Assembly (NCBI GenBank): GCA_963714455.1
Contig: CAVQON010000017.1
Span: forward strand, 62,001-126,000
Direction of reading: 5' to 3'
DNA from: CAVQGZ01 sp963714455
Lineage (GTDB): Bacteria; Actinomycetota; Actinomycetes; Jiangellales; Jiangellaceae
DNA length: 64,000 nt
The position numbers and the translations under genes are program-made. The notes under the pieces were generated by a model. That model ran no database searches. It was not told where the DNA came from and worked only from the letters and a program-made list of their open reading frames with translations. Shown one piece after another: positions 18,446 through 26,448 of this stretch. Position 1 is the stretch's first letter. Each line of letters opens with the position of its first letter.

Positions 18446-18507
18446 CCCTCATCGCAGGGCTGTCGCTGGTGCTGGCCCGCCCTCCCGCTGCCCACAGGAG
18501 CCGCCTC

Positions 18508-19143
18508 GTGCCCGAGCCCGTGACGTCGCCCGCTCGCGTCGTCGTGCTGGCGTCGGGGTCAGGCAGCGTCTTCGCGGCATTGGCGGAGGCCGCTGCGCGC
18601 ACGTCCGACGACGCTGCCGGTGCCGTGCGCATCACACGACTGGTCTGCGACCAGCCCGACGCCGGGGTCATGGCGCGCGCCCGCGAGGCCGGTGTCGAGG
18701 CCGTCGCCGTCCCTCTGGTCGACCGGTCGGCTCGTGCGCAGTGGGACGTCGCGGTTGCTGACGCCATCGCGGCGGGCGAGCCCGACCTGGTGGTCAGCGC
18801 AGGTTTCATGCGAATCCTCGGCCCGGCGGTGCTCGACCGGTTCACCGACCGCGTCATCAACACCCACCCCGCGCTGCTGCCCGCCTTCCCCGGCGCCCAC
18901 GCGGTGCGCGACGCCCTGGCCTACGGGGTGCGGGTCACCGGGTGCACGGTGCATCTGGTGGACGCCGGCGTCGATACTGGACCGGTGCTCGCCCAGCGAG
19001 TGGTCGAGGTACGTCCGAGCGACGACGAGGAGTCGTTGCACGAGCGCATCAAGACCGAAGAACGCCACCTGCTCCCGGAGGTCGCCTTCGGGATGCTGCG
19101 CAACGGCTGGACCATCGACGGCAGGAGAGTGACCATCCCGTGA
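18508..19143 (+). CDS. purN: Phosphoribosylglycinamide formyltransferase
   Basis: Transfers the formyl group of 10-formyltetrahydrofolate to GAR in purine synthesis. 211 residues. The phosphate-binding loop is VVLASGSGSVF, the catalytic Asn-His region is INTHPALLPAFPGAHAV, and the catalytic Asp and folate loop are in GCTVHLVDAGVDTGPVLAQ. The GTG at 18508 has AGGAG 7 bases upstream. The usual Asn after GSGS is Val here, which is tolerated at this variable edge. Overlaps purH by GTGA. Confidence 0.95.
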   Translation: MPEPVTSPARVVVLASGSGSVFAALAEAAARTSDDAAGAVRITRLVCDQPDAGVMARAREAGVEAVAVPLVDRSARAQWDVAVADAIAAGEPDLVVSAGFMRILGPAVLDRFTDRVINTHPALLPAFPGAHAVRDALAYGVRVTGCTVHLVDAGVDTGPVLAQRVVEVRPSDDEESLHERIKTEERHLLPEVAFGMLRNGWTIDGRRVTIP

Positions 19144-20741
19144 GCCCCACCGCGACCACAGCAGAGCGGCGCCCGGTGCGCCGAGCCCTGGTGAGCGTGT
19201 CGGACAAGACGGGGCTGGTCGAGCTGGCCACGGCCCTGCACGGCGCGGGCGTCGCCCTGGTGTCGACCGGGTCGACTGCCGCGCGCATCGCCGAGGCCGG
19301 CATCCCCGTCACGCCGGTCGAGCAGGTCACCGGCTTTCCGGAGTGCCTGGACGGCCGCGTGAAGACGCTGCACCCCGCGGTGCACGCCGGGCTGCTGGCC
19401 GACCCCCGCCTCAGCGAGCACGACCGCCAGCTCGACGACCTGGGTATCGAGCCGTTCGACCTCCTCGTCGTCAACCTCTACCCGTTCACCCAGACGGTGG
19501 CCTCCGGCGCGAGCGCGGACGAGTGCGTCGAGCAGATCGACATCGGCGGGCCCGCGATGGTGCGAGCCTCGGCCAAGAACCATGCCCGCATGGCGGTCGT
19601 GGTCTCCCCGCAGCGCTACCCCGAGCTCGTCGATGCCGTCGCAGCCGGTGGGTTCACGATGGCCGAGCGCACCGCGCTGGCCGCCGAGGCGTTCGCGCAC
19701 ACGGCGTCCTACGACGTGGCGGTGGCGTCGTGGATGGCGTCTGCCCTGGTGACCGGGGCCGAGGCCGCGGCCGGCGCCGACTCGGGGGAGCAGGCGCAGT
19801 TCCCACGCTGGCTCGGTGCGACGTGGCAGCGCGCGGCAACCCTGCGCTACGGCGAGAACCCGCACCAGGCGGCAGCGCTCTACCGGGACGGCCGCGACTC
19901 GGGGCTGGCCGGTGCCGTCCAGCTGCACGGCAAGGAGATGTCGTACAACAACTACGTCGACGCTGACGCAGCGCTACGCGCCGCCTACGACTTCGCCGAG
20001 CCGGCCGTCGCCGTCATCAAGCACACCAACCCCTGCGGGCTGGCGGTGGGCGCCGACATCGCCGCCGCGCACGCCGCCGCGCACGCCACCGACCCCGTCT
20101 CGGCCTTCGGGGGCGTGATCGCCGCCAATCGGCGCGTGACGGCGGCGATGGCACGCCAGGTGGCCGAGGTGTTCACCGAGGTGGTCGTGGCACCGGGCTT
20201 CGACGACGACGCGCTCGCGGTGCTGACGGCCAAGAAGAACGTCCGCCTTCTCACCGTCGAGCCCCCGGAACTGTCGGGCGCGGAGTGGCGTCCGGTCAGC
20301 GGCGGGCTGCTCCTCCAGCAGCGTGACCGAGTCGACGCGCCCGGGGACGACCCGGCCGGATGGACGCTCGCCGCCGGCGAGCCCGCCGACGACGCGACGC
20401 TCGCCGACCTCGCCTTCGCGTGGCGGGCCTGCCGGGCGGTCAAGTCGAACGCGATCCTGCTGGCACACGCCGGCGCGGCGGTCGGTATCGGCATGGGCCA
20501 GGTGAACCGGGTCGACTCGGCGCGGCTCGCCGTCAGCCGAGCCGGCGAGCGCGCGGCGGGGTCGGTTGCGGCGTCGGATGCCTTCTTCCCGTTCGCAGAC
20601 GGACTCATGGTGCTGCTGGACGGCGGCGTCCGGGCGGTCGTGCAGCCGGGGGGCTCGGTGCGTGACGACGAGGTGGTCGCCGCCGCGCGGGCGGCCGGAG
20701 CGACGCTGTACCTCACCGGCACGCGCCACTTCTTCCACTAG
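19140..20741 (+). CDS. purH: Bifunctional AICAR transformylase / IMP cyclohydrolase
   Basis: Carries out the last two steps of IMP synthesis. 533 residues. The N-terminal cyclohydrolase (about 1-200) starts RRALVSVSDKTGLVELA and contains GRVKTLHPAVHAG; the C-terminal transformylase contains RYGENPHQAAA, the catalytic Lys-His motif VIKHTNPCG, and a C-terminus ending YLTGTRHFFH as in the family. Start is the GTG overlapping the purN stop by four bases, so the pair is translationally coupled. Folate substrate would be supplied by the next gene. Confidence 0.97.
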   Translation: MSPTATTAERRPVRRALVSVSDKTGLVELATALHGAGVALVSTGSTAARIAEAGIPVTPVEQVTGFPECLDGRVKTLHPAVHAGLLADPRLSEHDRQLDDLGIEPFDLLVVNLYPFTQTVASGASADECVEQIDIGGPAMVRASAKNHARMAVVVSPQRYPELVDAVAAGGFTMAERTALAAEAFAHTASYDVAVASWMASALVTGAEAAAGADSGEQAQFPRWLGATWQRAATLRYGENPHQAAALYRDGRDSGLAGAVQLHGKEMSYNNYVDADAALRAAYDFAEPAVAVIKHTNPCGLAVGADIAAAHAAAHATDPVSAFGGVIAANRRVTAAMARQVAEVFTEVVVAPGFDDDALAVLTAKKNVRLLTVEPPELSGAEWRPVSGGLLLQQRDRVDAPGDDPAGWTLAAGEPADDATLADLAFAWRACRAVKSNAILLAHAGAAVGIGMGQVNRVDSARLAVSRAGERAAGSVAASDAFFPFADGLMVLLDGGVRAVVQPGGSVRDDEVVAAARAAGATLYLTGTRHFFH

Positions 20742-20764
20742 CCGACGATGAAAGGATCGACGCC

Positions 20765-21619
20765 ATGACAGCAACGATCCTCGACGGCAAGGCGACCGCG
20801 ACCGAGGTGAAGGCCGACCTCGCCCAGCGCGTCGCCGCCCTGCGTGATCAGGGAGTGACCCCCGGGCTCGGGACCGTCCTCGTCGGCGACGACCCGGGCA
20901 GCCACGCCTACGTCGCGGGCAAGCACCGCGACTGCGCCGAGGTGGGCATCGAGAGCATCCAGGTCGAGCTGGCGTCCGACGCCACCCAGGCCGACGTCGA
21001 GACGGTCGTGGACGACCTCAACGCCGACCCCCGGTGCACCGGCTACATCGTCCAGCTTCCGCTGCCGGCCGGGCTGGACGCGAACGCGGTGCTCGCCCGC
21101 ATGCACCCGGCCAAGGACGCCGACGGCCTGCACCCGACCAACCTCGGATGGCTGGTGCTGGGGCGCCCGGCCCCGCTGCCCTGCACGCCGCGGGGCATCG
21201 TCACTCTGCTGCGCCGCTACGACGTGGCGCTGGCCGGGGCGGAGGTCTGCGTTGTCGGGCGCGGCGTCACGGTGGGGCGTCCGCTGGGGCTGCTGCTGAC
21301 CCGGCGCTCGGAGAACTCCACGGTGACGTTGTGCCACACCGGTACCCGTGACCTGGCCGCGCACCTGCGCCGGGCCGACGTCATCGTCGCCGCGGCCGGC
21401 GTGCCCGGGCTGGTGACGGCTGACGTGGTCAAGCCCGGGGCCGCCGTCCTCGACGTGGGGATCACCCGGACCGACGCGGGGCTGGTCGGCGACGTGGACC
21501 CGGGCGTGCGTGACGTGGCCGGCTTCGTCGCGCCCATGCCCGGCGGGGTCGGGCCGATGACCCGGGCGATGCTGCTGACCAACGTGGTGGAGTCGGCCGA
21601 GCGCAGCGCGGCCGGCTGA
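20765..21619 (+). CDS. folD: Methylenetetrahydrofolate dehydrogenase / cyclohydrolase
   Basis: Interconverts 5,10-methylene- and 10-formyl-tetrahydrofolate, the donor used by PurN and PurH upstream. 284 residues. The catalytic Lys is in SHAYVAGKHRDCAEVG, the substrate loop is PAKDADGLHPTN, and the NADP-binding motif is VVGRGVTVGRPLG. The C-terminal signature APMPGGVGPMTRAML is present. ATG with AAAGGA 7 bases upstream, 23 bases after purH, so the three genes probably form one purine/one-carbon operon. Confidence 0.97.
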   Translation: MTATILDGKATATEVKADLAQRVAALRDQGVTPGLGTVLVGDDPGSHAYVAGKHRDCAEVGIESIQVELASDATQADVETVVDDLNADPRCTGYIVQLPLPAGLDANAVLARMHPAKDADGLHPTNLGWLVLGRPAPLPCTPRGIVTLLRRYDVALAGAEVCVVGRGVTVGRPLGLLLTRRSENSTVTLCHTGTRDLAAHLRRADVIVAAAGVPGLVTADVVKPGAAVLDVGITRTDAGLVGDVDPGVRDVAGFVAPMPGGVGPMTRAMLLTNVVESAERSAAG

Positions 21620-21630
21620 GGACCGCGAGC

Positions 21631-22044
21631 ATGCCCGACCCGTCGTCGTCCGAGACACCGCCCACCGGCGGTGCGGCCGAGGGCTGGGACTACTACGACG
21701 AGTCCGACGAGTGGGGGCGTGGCGAGTGGACCCAGGAGGTCGAGCAGCCGCCGCGGCCGTGGCCGTCGGTCAGCGTCGCCTACCTGGTGGTCGTGCTCGT
21801 CGGCACGGTCGGGCTGGTGCTGATGGCCATGGTCGGCTGGGGGCAGGCCGACGACGGCCTGTTCCGTCCCGGGGCTCTGCTCGTCGCCACCGCGGTGTGC
21901 CTGGCTGCGCTCGGACGAGTGTTCTTGTCCGACGAGGCTGCCGGCATGCTCGTGCTGCGCTCCCGGCGCGTCGACGTCCTCGTGTACGGGGTGCTCGGTG
22001 TCTCCGCGGTCGTGCTGGCAGTCGTGGTACCCCCGCCCGGCTGA
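21631..22044 (+). CDS. DUF3017 membrane protein
   Basis: 137 residues. An acidic, aromatic-rich cytosolic N-terminus (about 1-45) is followed by three hydrophobic segments (about 48-72, 82-100 and 112-134) ending PPPG. Its position immediately after folD is the usual place for DUF3017 proteins in actinobacteria. No function is known. ATG 11 bases after folD, likely the last gene of the purine operon. Confidence 0.75.
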   Translation: MPDPSSSETPPTGGAAEGWDYYDESDEWGRGEWTQEVEQPPRPWPSVSVAYLVVVLVGTVGLVLMAMVGWGQADDGLFRPGALLVATAVCLAALGRVFLSDEAAGMLVLRSRRVDVLVYGVLGVSAVVLAVVVPPPG

Positions 22045-22057
22045 GGGCGCGCCTCGC

Positions 22058-22084
22058 TAGGCTGGCCGAGGGGCCGTAGGCCCC
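22058..22084 (+). promoter_or_regulatory. Possible mdh promoter with 5' hairpin
   Basis: TAGGCT at 22058-22063 could be a -10 box, placing the transcript start near 22070, where a perfect 6-bp hairpin GGGGCC-gta-GGCCCC (22070-22084) begins. Such a hairpin would sit at the very 5' end of the mdh mRNA. Alternatively it terminates the upstream folD operon. Confidence 0.35.
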
Positions 22085-22133
22085 GATAGGGGGGCGTGGT
22101 CCCCGACAGCAACGACACACCTCGGAGGTAGCG

Positions 22134-23093
22134 ATGGGCAGCAAGTCGGGCAAGGTCACTGTGGTGGGAGCGGGCTTCTACGGCTCCACGACGGCGCAGC
22201 GGCTGGCCGAGTACGACGTGTTCGAGACCGTCGTCCTCACCGACATCGTCGAGGGCAAGCCCGAGGGCCTGGCGCTCGACATGAACCAGTCGCGCCCGGT
22301 CGAGGGCTTCGAGACCACGGTCGTCGGCGTCACCACCGGCATGGACGGTTCTGGCTACGAGGCCATCGAGGGGTCTGACGTGGTGGTCATCACCGCCGGC
22401 TTCCCCCGCAAGCCCGGCATGCTGCGCATGGACCTGCTGGAGAAGAACGCCGGCATCGTCCGTCCGGTGAGCGAGAGTGTCGCGCGCTACGCCCCGGACG
22501 CGGTGATCGTCGTCGTCACCAACCCCCTGGACGAGATGACCGCCCTGGCCCAGATCGCCTCGGGCCTGCCGTACAGCCGGGTGATGGGCCAGGCCGGCAT
22601 GCTCGACACGGCGCGGTTCACCAACTCGGTCGCCGTCGAGCTCGGCGTGCCGGTGGGCAGCGTGAAGACGCTGACGCTCGGGTCGCACGGCGAGACGATG
22701 GTGCCGGTGCCGTCACGGTGCACCGTGGACGGCAAGCCGCTCACCGAGATGCTCCCCGCCGACACGATCGACGAGCTGGTCACCCGCACCCGCAACGGCG
22801 GTGCCGAGATCGTCGCGCTGCTCAAGACGGGCTCGGCGTACTACGCGCCGTCCGCCGCTGCCGCGCGCATGGCGAAAGCCGTGATCGAGGACGCCGGAGC
22901 GGTCATGCCGGTGTGTGCATGGGTCGACGGCGAGTACGGCATCTCCGGCGTCTACCTCGGGGTCGAGGCAGAGATCGGCCGTGAGGGCGTCCGCGCCGTG
23001 GTCGAGACCGACCTGACCGAGTCGGAGCGCGCCGCCCTGGGCGAGGCCGCCGACGCCGTCCGCGCGAAGCAGGCCGACGTCGCGAACATGTGA
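22134..23093 (+). CDS. mdh: Malate dehydrogenase (LDH-like fold)
   Basis: Oxidises malate to oxaloacetate with NAD in the TCA cycle. 319 residues. The Rossmann motif is VVGAGFYGSTTAQ; the strand-2 Asp in VVLTDI favours NAD. The substrate-specificity loop reads GFPRKPGMLRMDLL, with Arg in place of the Gln of lactate dehydrogenases; the catalytic His is in TLGSHGETMVPVPS. ATG with GGAGG 5 bases upstream. The position normally Asp after the loop Arg is Met, a small departure. Followed by icd after 69 bases. Confidence 0.93.
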   Translation: MGSKSGKVTVVGAGFYGSTTAQRLAEYDVFETVVLTDIVEGKPEGLALDMNQSRPVEGFETTVVGVTTGMDGSGYEAIEGSDVVVITAGFPRKPGMLRMDLLEKNAGIVRPVSESVARYAPDAVIVVVTNPLDEMTALAQIASGLPYSRVMGQAGMLDTARFTNSVAVELGVPVGSVKTLTLGSHGETMVPVPSRCTVDGKPLTEMLPADTIDELVTRTRNGGAEIVALLKTGSAYYAPSAAAARMAKAVIEDAGAVMPVCAWVDGEYGISGVYLGVEAEIGREGVRAVVETDLTESERAALGEAADAVRAKQADVANM

Positions 23094-23162
23094 TTCGGCT
23101 CCACCGTTACTCAGCAAGCATCTGACAAGCCAGGTTTCTGACAGAGAGGCAGACCCATCCGC

Positions 23163-24380
23163 ATGAGCAAGATCAAGGTGAACGGGCCCGTCGTCGAGCT
23201 CGACGGCGACGAGATGACGCGCATCATCTGGGCCTTCATCAAGGACCAGCTGATTCTGCCGTACCTCGACGTCGACCTGCGCTACTACGACCTGTCGATC
23301 GAGTACCGCGACGCCACCGACGACCAGGTGACCGTCGACGCCGCGAACGCCATCAAGGAGCACGGCGTCGGCGTCAAGTGCGCGACGATCACTCCCGACG
23401 AGGCGCGGGTCGAGGAGTTCGGCCTCAAGAAGATGTGGCGGTCGCCGAACGGGACGATCCGCAACATCCTCGGCGGTGTGGTGTTCCGCGAGCCGATCAT
23501 CATCAGCAACATCCCGCGGCTGGTGCCGTCGTGGACCAAGCCGATCATCATCGGCCGTCACGCCCACGGCGACCAGTACAAGGCGACCGACTTCAAGGTG
23601 CCGGGCGCCGGAACCGTGACCATGACCTACACGCCGGCCGACGGCAGCCAGCCGATGGAGCTGGAGGTCGCCTCGTTCGGCGACGACGGCGGCGTGGCGA
23701 TGGGCATGTACAACTACAAGAACTCCATCGCCGACTTCGCTCGGGCCTCGTTCGAGTACGGGCTCGAGCGCGATTACCCCGTCTACATGTCGACGAAGAA
23801 CACGATCCTCAAGGCTTACGACGGGATGTTCAAGGACACGTTCGAGGAGGTGTTCGAGGCCGACTACGCCGAGCGCTTCGCCGAGGCCGGCCTCACCTAC
23901 GAGCACCGGCTGATCGACGACATGGTGGCCGCCGCGCTCAAGTGGGAGGGCGGCTACGTCTGGGCCTGCAAGAACTACGACGGTGACGTGCAGAGCGACA
24001 CCGTCGCGCAGGGCTTCGGCTCGTTGGGCCTGATGACGTCCGTGCTGCTGACGCCGGACGGCCAGACCGTCGAGGCCGAGGCCGCCCACGGCACCGTCAC
24101 CCGGCACTACCGCCAGCACCAGCAGGGGAAGCCGACCTCGACCAACCCGATTGCGTCGATCTTCGCCTGGACCGGAGGCCTCAAGCACCGCGGCAAGCTC
24201 GACAACACCCCCGAGGTGACGGCGTTCGCCGAGACCCTCGAGCGGGTCTGCGTCGAGACGGTCGAGGAGGGCAAGATGACCAAAGACCTCGCCCTGCTCG
24301 TCGGCCCGGACCAGCCTTTCCTGACCACGCAGGACTTCTTGGGCGCGCTGGACGAGAACCTTCAGCGCGCGATGGCCTGA
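23163..24380 (+). CDS. icd: Isocitrate dehydrogenase, NADP-dependent, eukaryotic-type homodimer
   Basis: Converts isocitrate to 2-oxoglutarate and NADPH. 405 residues, close to eukaryotic IDH1/IDH2 and unlike the E. coli Icd or the 740-residue monomeric form. Seen: ELDGDEMTRIIW at the start, the substrate Ser-Asn region RSPNGTIRNILGG, metal-binding Asp in EHRLIDDMVA, and the NADP loop GTVTRHYRQHQQGKPTSTNP with the Arg-His pair that selects NADP. ATG preceded by GAGAGG. A hairpin terminator follows the stop. Confidence 0.95.
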   Translation: MSKIKVNGPVVELDGDEMTRIIWAFIKDQLILPYLDVDLRYYDLSIEYRDATDDQVTVDAANAIKEHGVGVKCATITPDEARVEEFGLKKMWRSPNGTIRNILGGVVFREPIIISNIPRLVPSWTKPIIIGRHAHGDQYKATDFKVPGAGTVTMTYTPADGSQPMELEVASFGDDGGVAMGMYNYKNSIADFARASFEYGLERDYPVYMSTKNTILKAYDGMFKDTFEEVFEADYAERFAEAGLTYEHRLIDDMVAAALKWEGGYVWACKNYDGDVQSDTVAQGFGSLGLMTSVLLTPDGQTVEAEAAHGTVTRHYRQHQQGKPTSTNPIASIFAWTGGLKHRGKLDNTPEVTAFAETLERVCVETVEEGKMTKDLALLVGPDQPFLTTQDFLGALDENLQRAMA

Positions 24381-24381
24381 G

Positions 24382-24404
24382 CCGGGGGCGCGACTTCTCC
24401 CCGG
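24382..24404 (+). terminator. Hairpin after icd
   Basis: CCGGGG (24382-24387) pairs with CCCCGG (24399-24404) across an 11-base loop, one base after the icd stop. There is no U-tract, as is common in GC-rich actinobacteria. It abuts the left inverted repeat, which can itself form another hairpin. Confidence 0.45.
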
Positions 24405-24464
24405 TGATCACGTCACCTGGGTATCGGTCGGCTTGGCGAGGTGTACTCACCTGGCCGAGCCGAC
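24405..24464 (+). repeat. Left 60-bp inverted repeat flanking DUF559 copy 2
   Basis: Reads TGATCACGTCACCTGGGTAT and onward; the reverse complement of 25542-25601 matches it at 54 of 60 positions, by my alignment. The inner two-thirds is itself palindromic: GGTCGGCT (24426-24433) pairs with AGCCGACC (24458-24465) with a mostly paired stem between. The outer 20 bases are not palindromic with the inner part, so the relation between the arms is a true long inverted repeat. Confidence 0.85.
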
Positions 24465-24547
24465 CTTCTTCTCGCCCAGCGCCCGCCATCGCCCGCGCCT
24501 GGGGATGAGTTCTGCGGACGGTCACCCGTCGCGGCCAGTCTTGGTGC

Positions 24548-25531
24548 ATGGACGACCGCACCGCTGTCTTCATCCGCCACCGGGGTGTGGCGCTCCGGCG
24601 TGACCTGCTGAGCGGTGGGTACAACCCCGACGACATCCGACGGTGCTTGCGGACGGGCCAGCTCGTGCGTGTTCGCCACGGCGCCTACGCCCAGCGCATG
24701 CTCTGGGAGAGGCTCGACGAGGCGGGACGTCATCTGCTGCGGGCACGAGCAGTTCTCGCGTCGCTGCACGAACCGGCGACGCTGAGCCACGTGAGCGCCG
24801 CCATCGCACTCGGGCTGCCGGTGTGGGGCGTCGCCCTCGAGCAGGTACACGTCACCCGACCGCTGCGAAGCCAGTCGCGGCACGAGGGTGACGTCGTTCA
24901 CCACAACGGCAAGCTGCCCGACGACCAGCTGGTCGAGGTCGACGGTCTGCGCGTCACGCGCGCCGATCGCACGGTTGTCGACCTGGCCAGGCTTGGCGGC
25001 TTCGAACCGGGCGTGGTCACGGCTGACGCCGCGCTGCACCGCGGGCTCGTCACGCCCGCCGCCCTGCTGACGCGCGCCAACGACCTCGCCGACTGGCCCG
25101 GCTCACGGGTCGTCGGGAGGGTCGTGGCGTTCGCCGATGGCCGTTCGGAGTCGGTAGGGGAGTCTCGAACACGGGTGCTGTTCCGCGTCGAGGGACTACC
25201 ACCGCCCAGGCTCCAGGTGGAGATATGGCAGGACGGACGACTTCTCGGCCGAGGTGACTTTCTCGACGAGGAGTCGATGACCATCGTCGAGTTCGACGGA
25301 CGCATGAAGTACCGGCTCGGCGAGTCGGCTGACCCTCGCTCGCTGGAGGACGTGCTCTGGGCCGAGAAGTGCCGGGAGGACGACATCCGGTCGCTCGGGT
25401 ACGGCTTTGCCCGCGTGACCTGGCGCGACCTCGACAGACCGCGCCGAACGGCGTCCCGGCTGCAGGCGACGTTCGCCCGAGGCCGTGCTTCGCGCGGACT
25501 CTGGCAACCCGGGCGAGGAGAGCCTGCTTGA
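24548..25531 (+). CDS. AbiEi-like HTH plus DUF559 (PD-(D/E)xK-like) protein, copy 2
   Basis: 327 residues. The N-terminal winged-helix (about 8-50; VALRRDLLSGGYNPDDIRRC then VRHGAYA) matches AbiEi-type antitoxin-like proteins; the middle part is shared with copy 1 (TRADRTVVDLARLGGFEPG). The C-terminal nuclease-like core is clear: Asp in LGRGDFLDEES, then TIVEFDGRMKYR with an E-x-D and a nearby Lys, then a long helix and GYGFARVTW. This is a plausible PD-(D/E)xK active site. No toxin partner is adjacent. The gene is enclosed by 60-bp inverted repeats and sits alone between core genes, suggesting acquisition. ATG start at 24548; no good Shine-Dalgarno is visible. Confidence 0.78.
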   Translation: MDDRTAVFIRHRGVALRRDLLSGGYNPDDIRRCLRTGQLVRVRHGAYAQRMLWERLDEAGRHLLRARAVLASLHEPATLSHVSAAIALGLPVWGVALEQVHVTRPLRSQSRHEGDVVHHNGKLPDDQLVEVDGLRVTRADRTVVDLARLGGFEPGVVTADAALHRGLVTPAALLTRANDLADWPGSRVVGRVVAFADGRSESVGESRTRVLFRVEGLPPPRLQVEIWQDGRLLGRGDFLDEESMTIVEFDGRMKYRLGESADPRSLEDVLWAEKCREDDIRSLGYGFARVTWRDLDRPRRTASRLQATFARGRASRGLWQPGRGEPA

Positions 25532-25541
25532 CGAGCCGAAC

Positions 25542-25601
25542 GTCGGCTCGACGAGGTGAATGCACCTCGCCCAGCCGACCGACACCCAGGTGACGTGATC
25601 A
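25542..25601 (-). repeat. Right 60-bp inverted repeat flanking DUF559 copy 2
   Basis: On the minus strand it reads TGATCACGTCACCTGGGTGT and onward, matching the left arm. Its inner part forms a hairpin (GTCGGCT at 25542-25548 with AGCCGAC at 25573-25579) that could terminate the DUF559 transcript, ten bases past the stop. A further short palindrome (CGAGCCGA/TCGGCTCG) joins the stop region to the arm. Confidence 0.85.
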
Positions 25602-25686
25602 ACGGGAGGGGGCGACGGGGCGACGGGACGGAGTCGCGGGAGAGGCGCGCGGCGGTCGCTGAACGGGCATATCGGGGCGTCTGGTC

Positions 25687-25692
25687 TATGGT
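25687..25692 (+). promoter_or_regulatory. Possible -10 box of the opuC operon
   Basis: TATGGT lies about 90 bases upstream of the first permease start. No convincing -35 hexamer is seen. The remaining sequence between 25602 and 25779 shows no gene. Confidence 0.3.
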
Positions 25693-25779
25693 GGTGACCA
25701 CACCCCGGGTTTGGGTTGTCGCTGTTGCAGGTGGCGGTCTGGCACCGGACGACCACTGACGGCGACGAAAGGGCGCACT

Positions 25780-26439
25780 GTGGACGGCCTGCTCAGTTGG
25801 TTCGACTACGTCGCCAACAACCTGGACGACATCTGGGAGGCGACTCTCCAGCACGCCCAGCTGGTGCTGGTCGTCATCCTCGCCGCCACCGTCTTCTCGG
25901 TGGCTCTCGGCGTCGTCGTCCAGCGCAACAGCACCGCGCGACAGGTCACGCTGAGCATCGCTGGCATCTTCTTGACCATCCCGTCGCTGGCTCTGTTCGC
26001 TCTCTTCATCCCCCTGGTCGGCATCGGCAACCCGCCGGCGATCATGGCCCTGTTCCTCTACGCCCTGCTGCCGATCCTGCGCAACACGGTCACTGGCCTG
26101 GACGAGGTGAGTCCCGCGGTCGTCGAGTCGGCGCGCGGCATGGGGATGAACACCCGTCAGCAGCTGTTCAAGGTGCGCCTACCGCTCGCCTGGCCGGTCA
26201 TCATGGCCGGAGTTCGGGTGTCGAGCCTGCTCGTGGTCGGTATCGCCGCCATCGCCGTGCTCGTCGGCGGCGACGGGCTCGGCACGTTCATCCAGGGGGG
26301 GCTCACGAGGCTCGGGTTGCCCGGCAGCGTCGAGTCGGTCTGGGTGGGGACCGTGTTCGTCGTGCTGCTGGGGCTGCTGCTCGACCTCGGCTTCGCCGCC
26401 GTCCAACGACTCACGACCTCGCAAGGCCTGAGGATCTAG
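25780..26439 (+). CDS. Osmoprotectant (betaine/choline-type) ABC transporter permease 1
   Basis: 219 residues, about five to six helices, with the inner-membrane component (BPD) loop near ESARGMGMNTRQQLFKVRLP, the EAA-type helix that docks on the ATPase. The same loop occurs in the third gene. The family imports glycine betaine, carnitine, choline or proline betaine under salt stress. The GTG at 25780 has AAAGGG about 8 bases upstream; open frame further upstream looks non-coding (Cys/Arg-rich). First gene of a three-gene operon. Confidence 0.9.
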   Translation: MDGLLSWFDYVANNLDDIWEATLQHAQLVLVVILAATVFSVALGVVVQRNSTARQVTLSIAGIFLTIPSLALFALFIPLVGIGNPPAIMALFLYALLPILRNTVTGLDEVSPAVVESARGMGMNTRQQLFKVRLPLAWPVIMAGVRVSSLLVVGIAAIAVLVGGDGLGTFIQGGLTRLGLPGSVESVWVGTVFVVLLGLLLDLGFAAVQRLTTSQGLRI

Positions 26440-26448
26440 GAGACCACG

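Larger units (their letters stand above)
24405..25601. mobile_element. Candidate DUF559-carrying mobile unit bounded by 60-bp inverted repeats
   Basis: A 1197-bp segment consisting of a 60-bp inverted repeat, one AbiEi/DUF559 gene, and the matching repeat, inserted between icd and the opuC operon. No transposase is inside and no target duplication is obvious at the ends (CGG on the left, ACGG on the right). It could be a non-autonomous transposon, a gene that moves by its own nuclease, or a gene framed by two repetitive extragenic palindromes. Confidence 0.4.

Noticed and set aside
24402..25604. Target-site duplication at the ends of the inverted-repeat unit
   Set aside because: The bases outside the arms (CGG left, ACGG right) do not form a convincing direct repeat, so insertion by a standard transposase is not shown.
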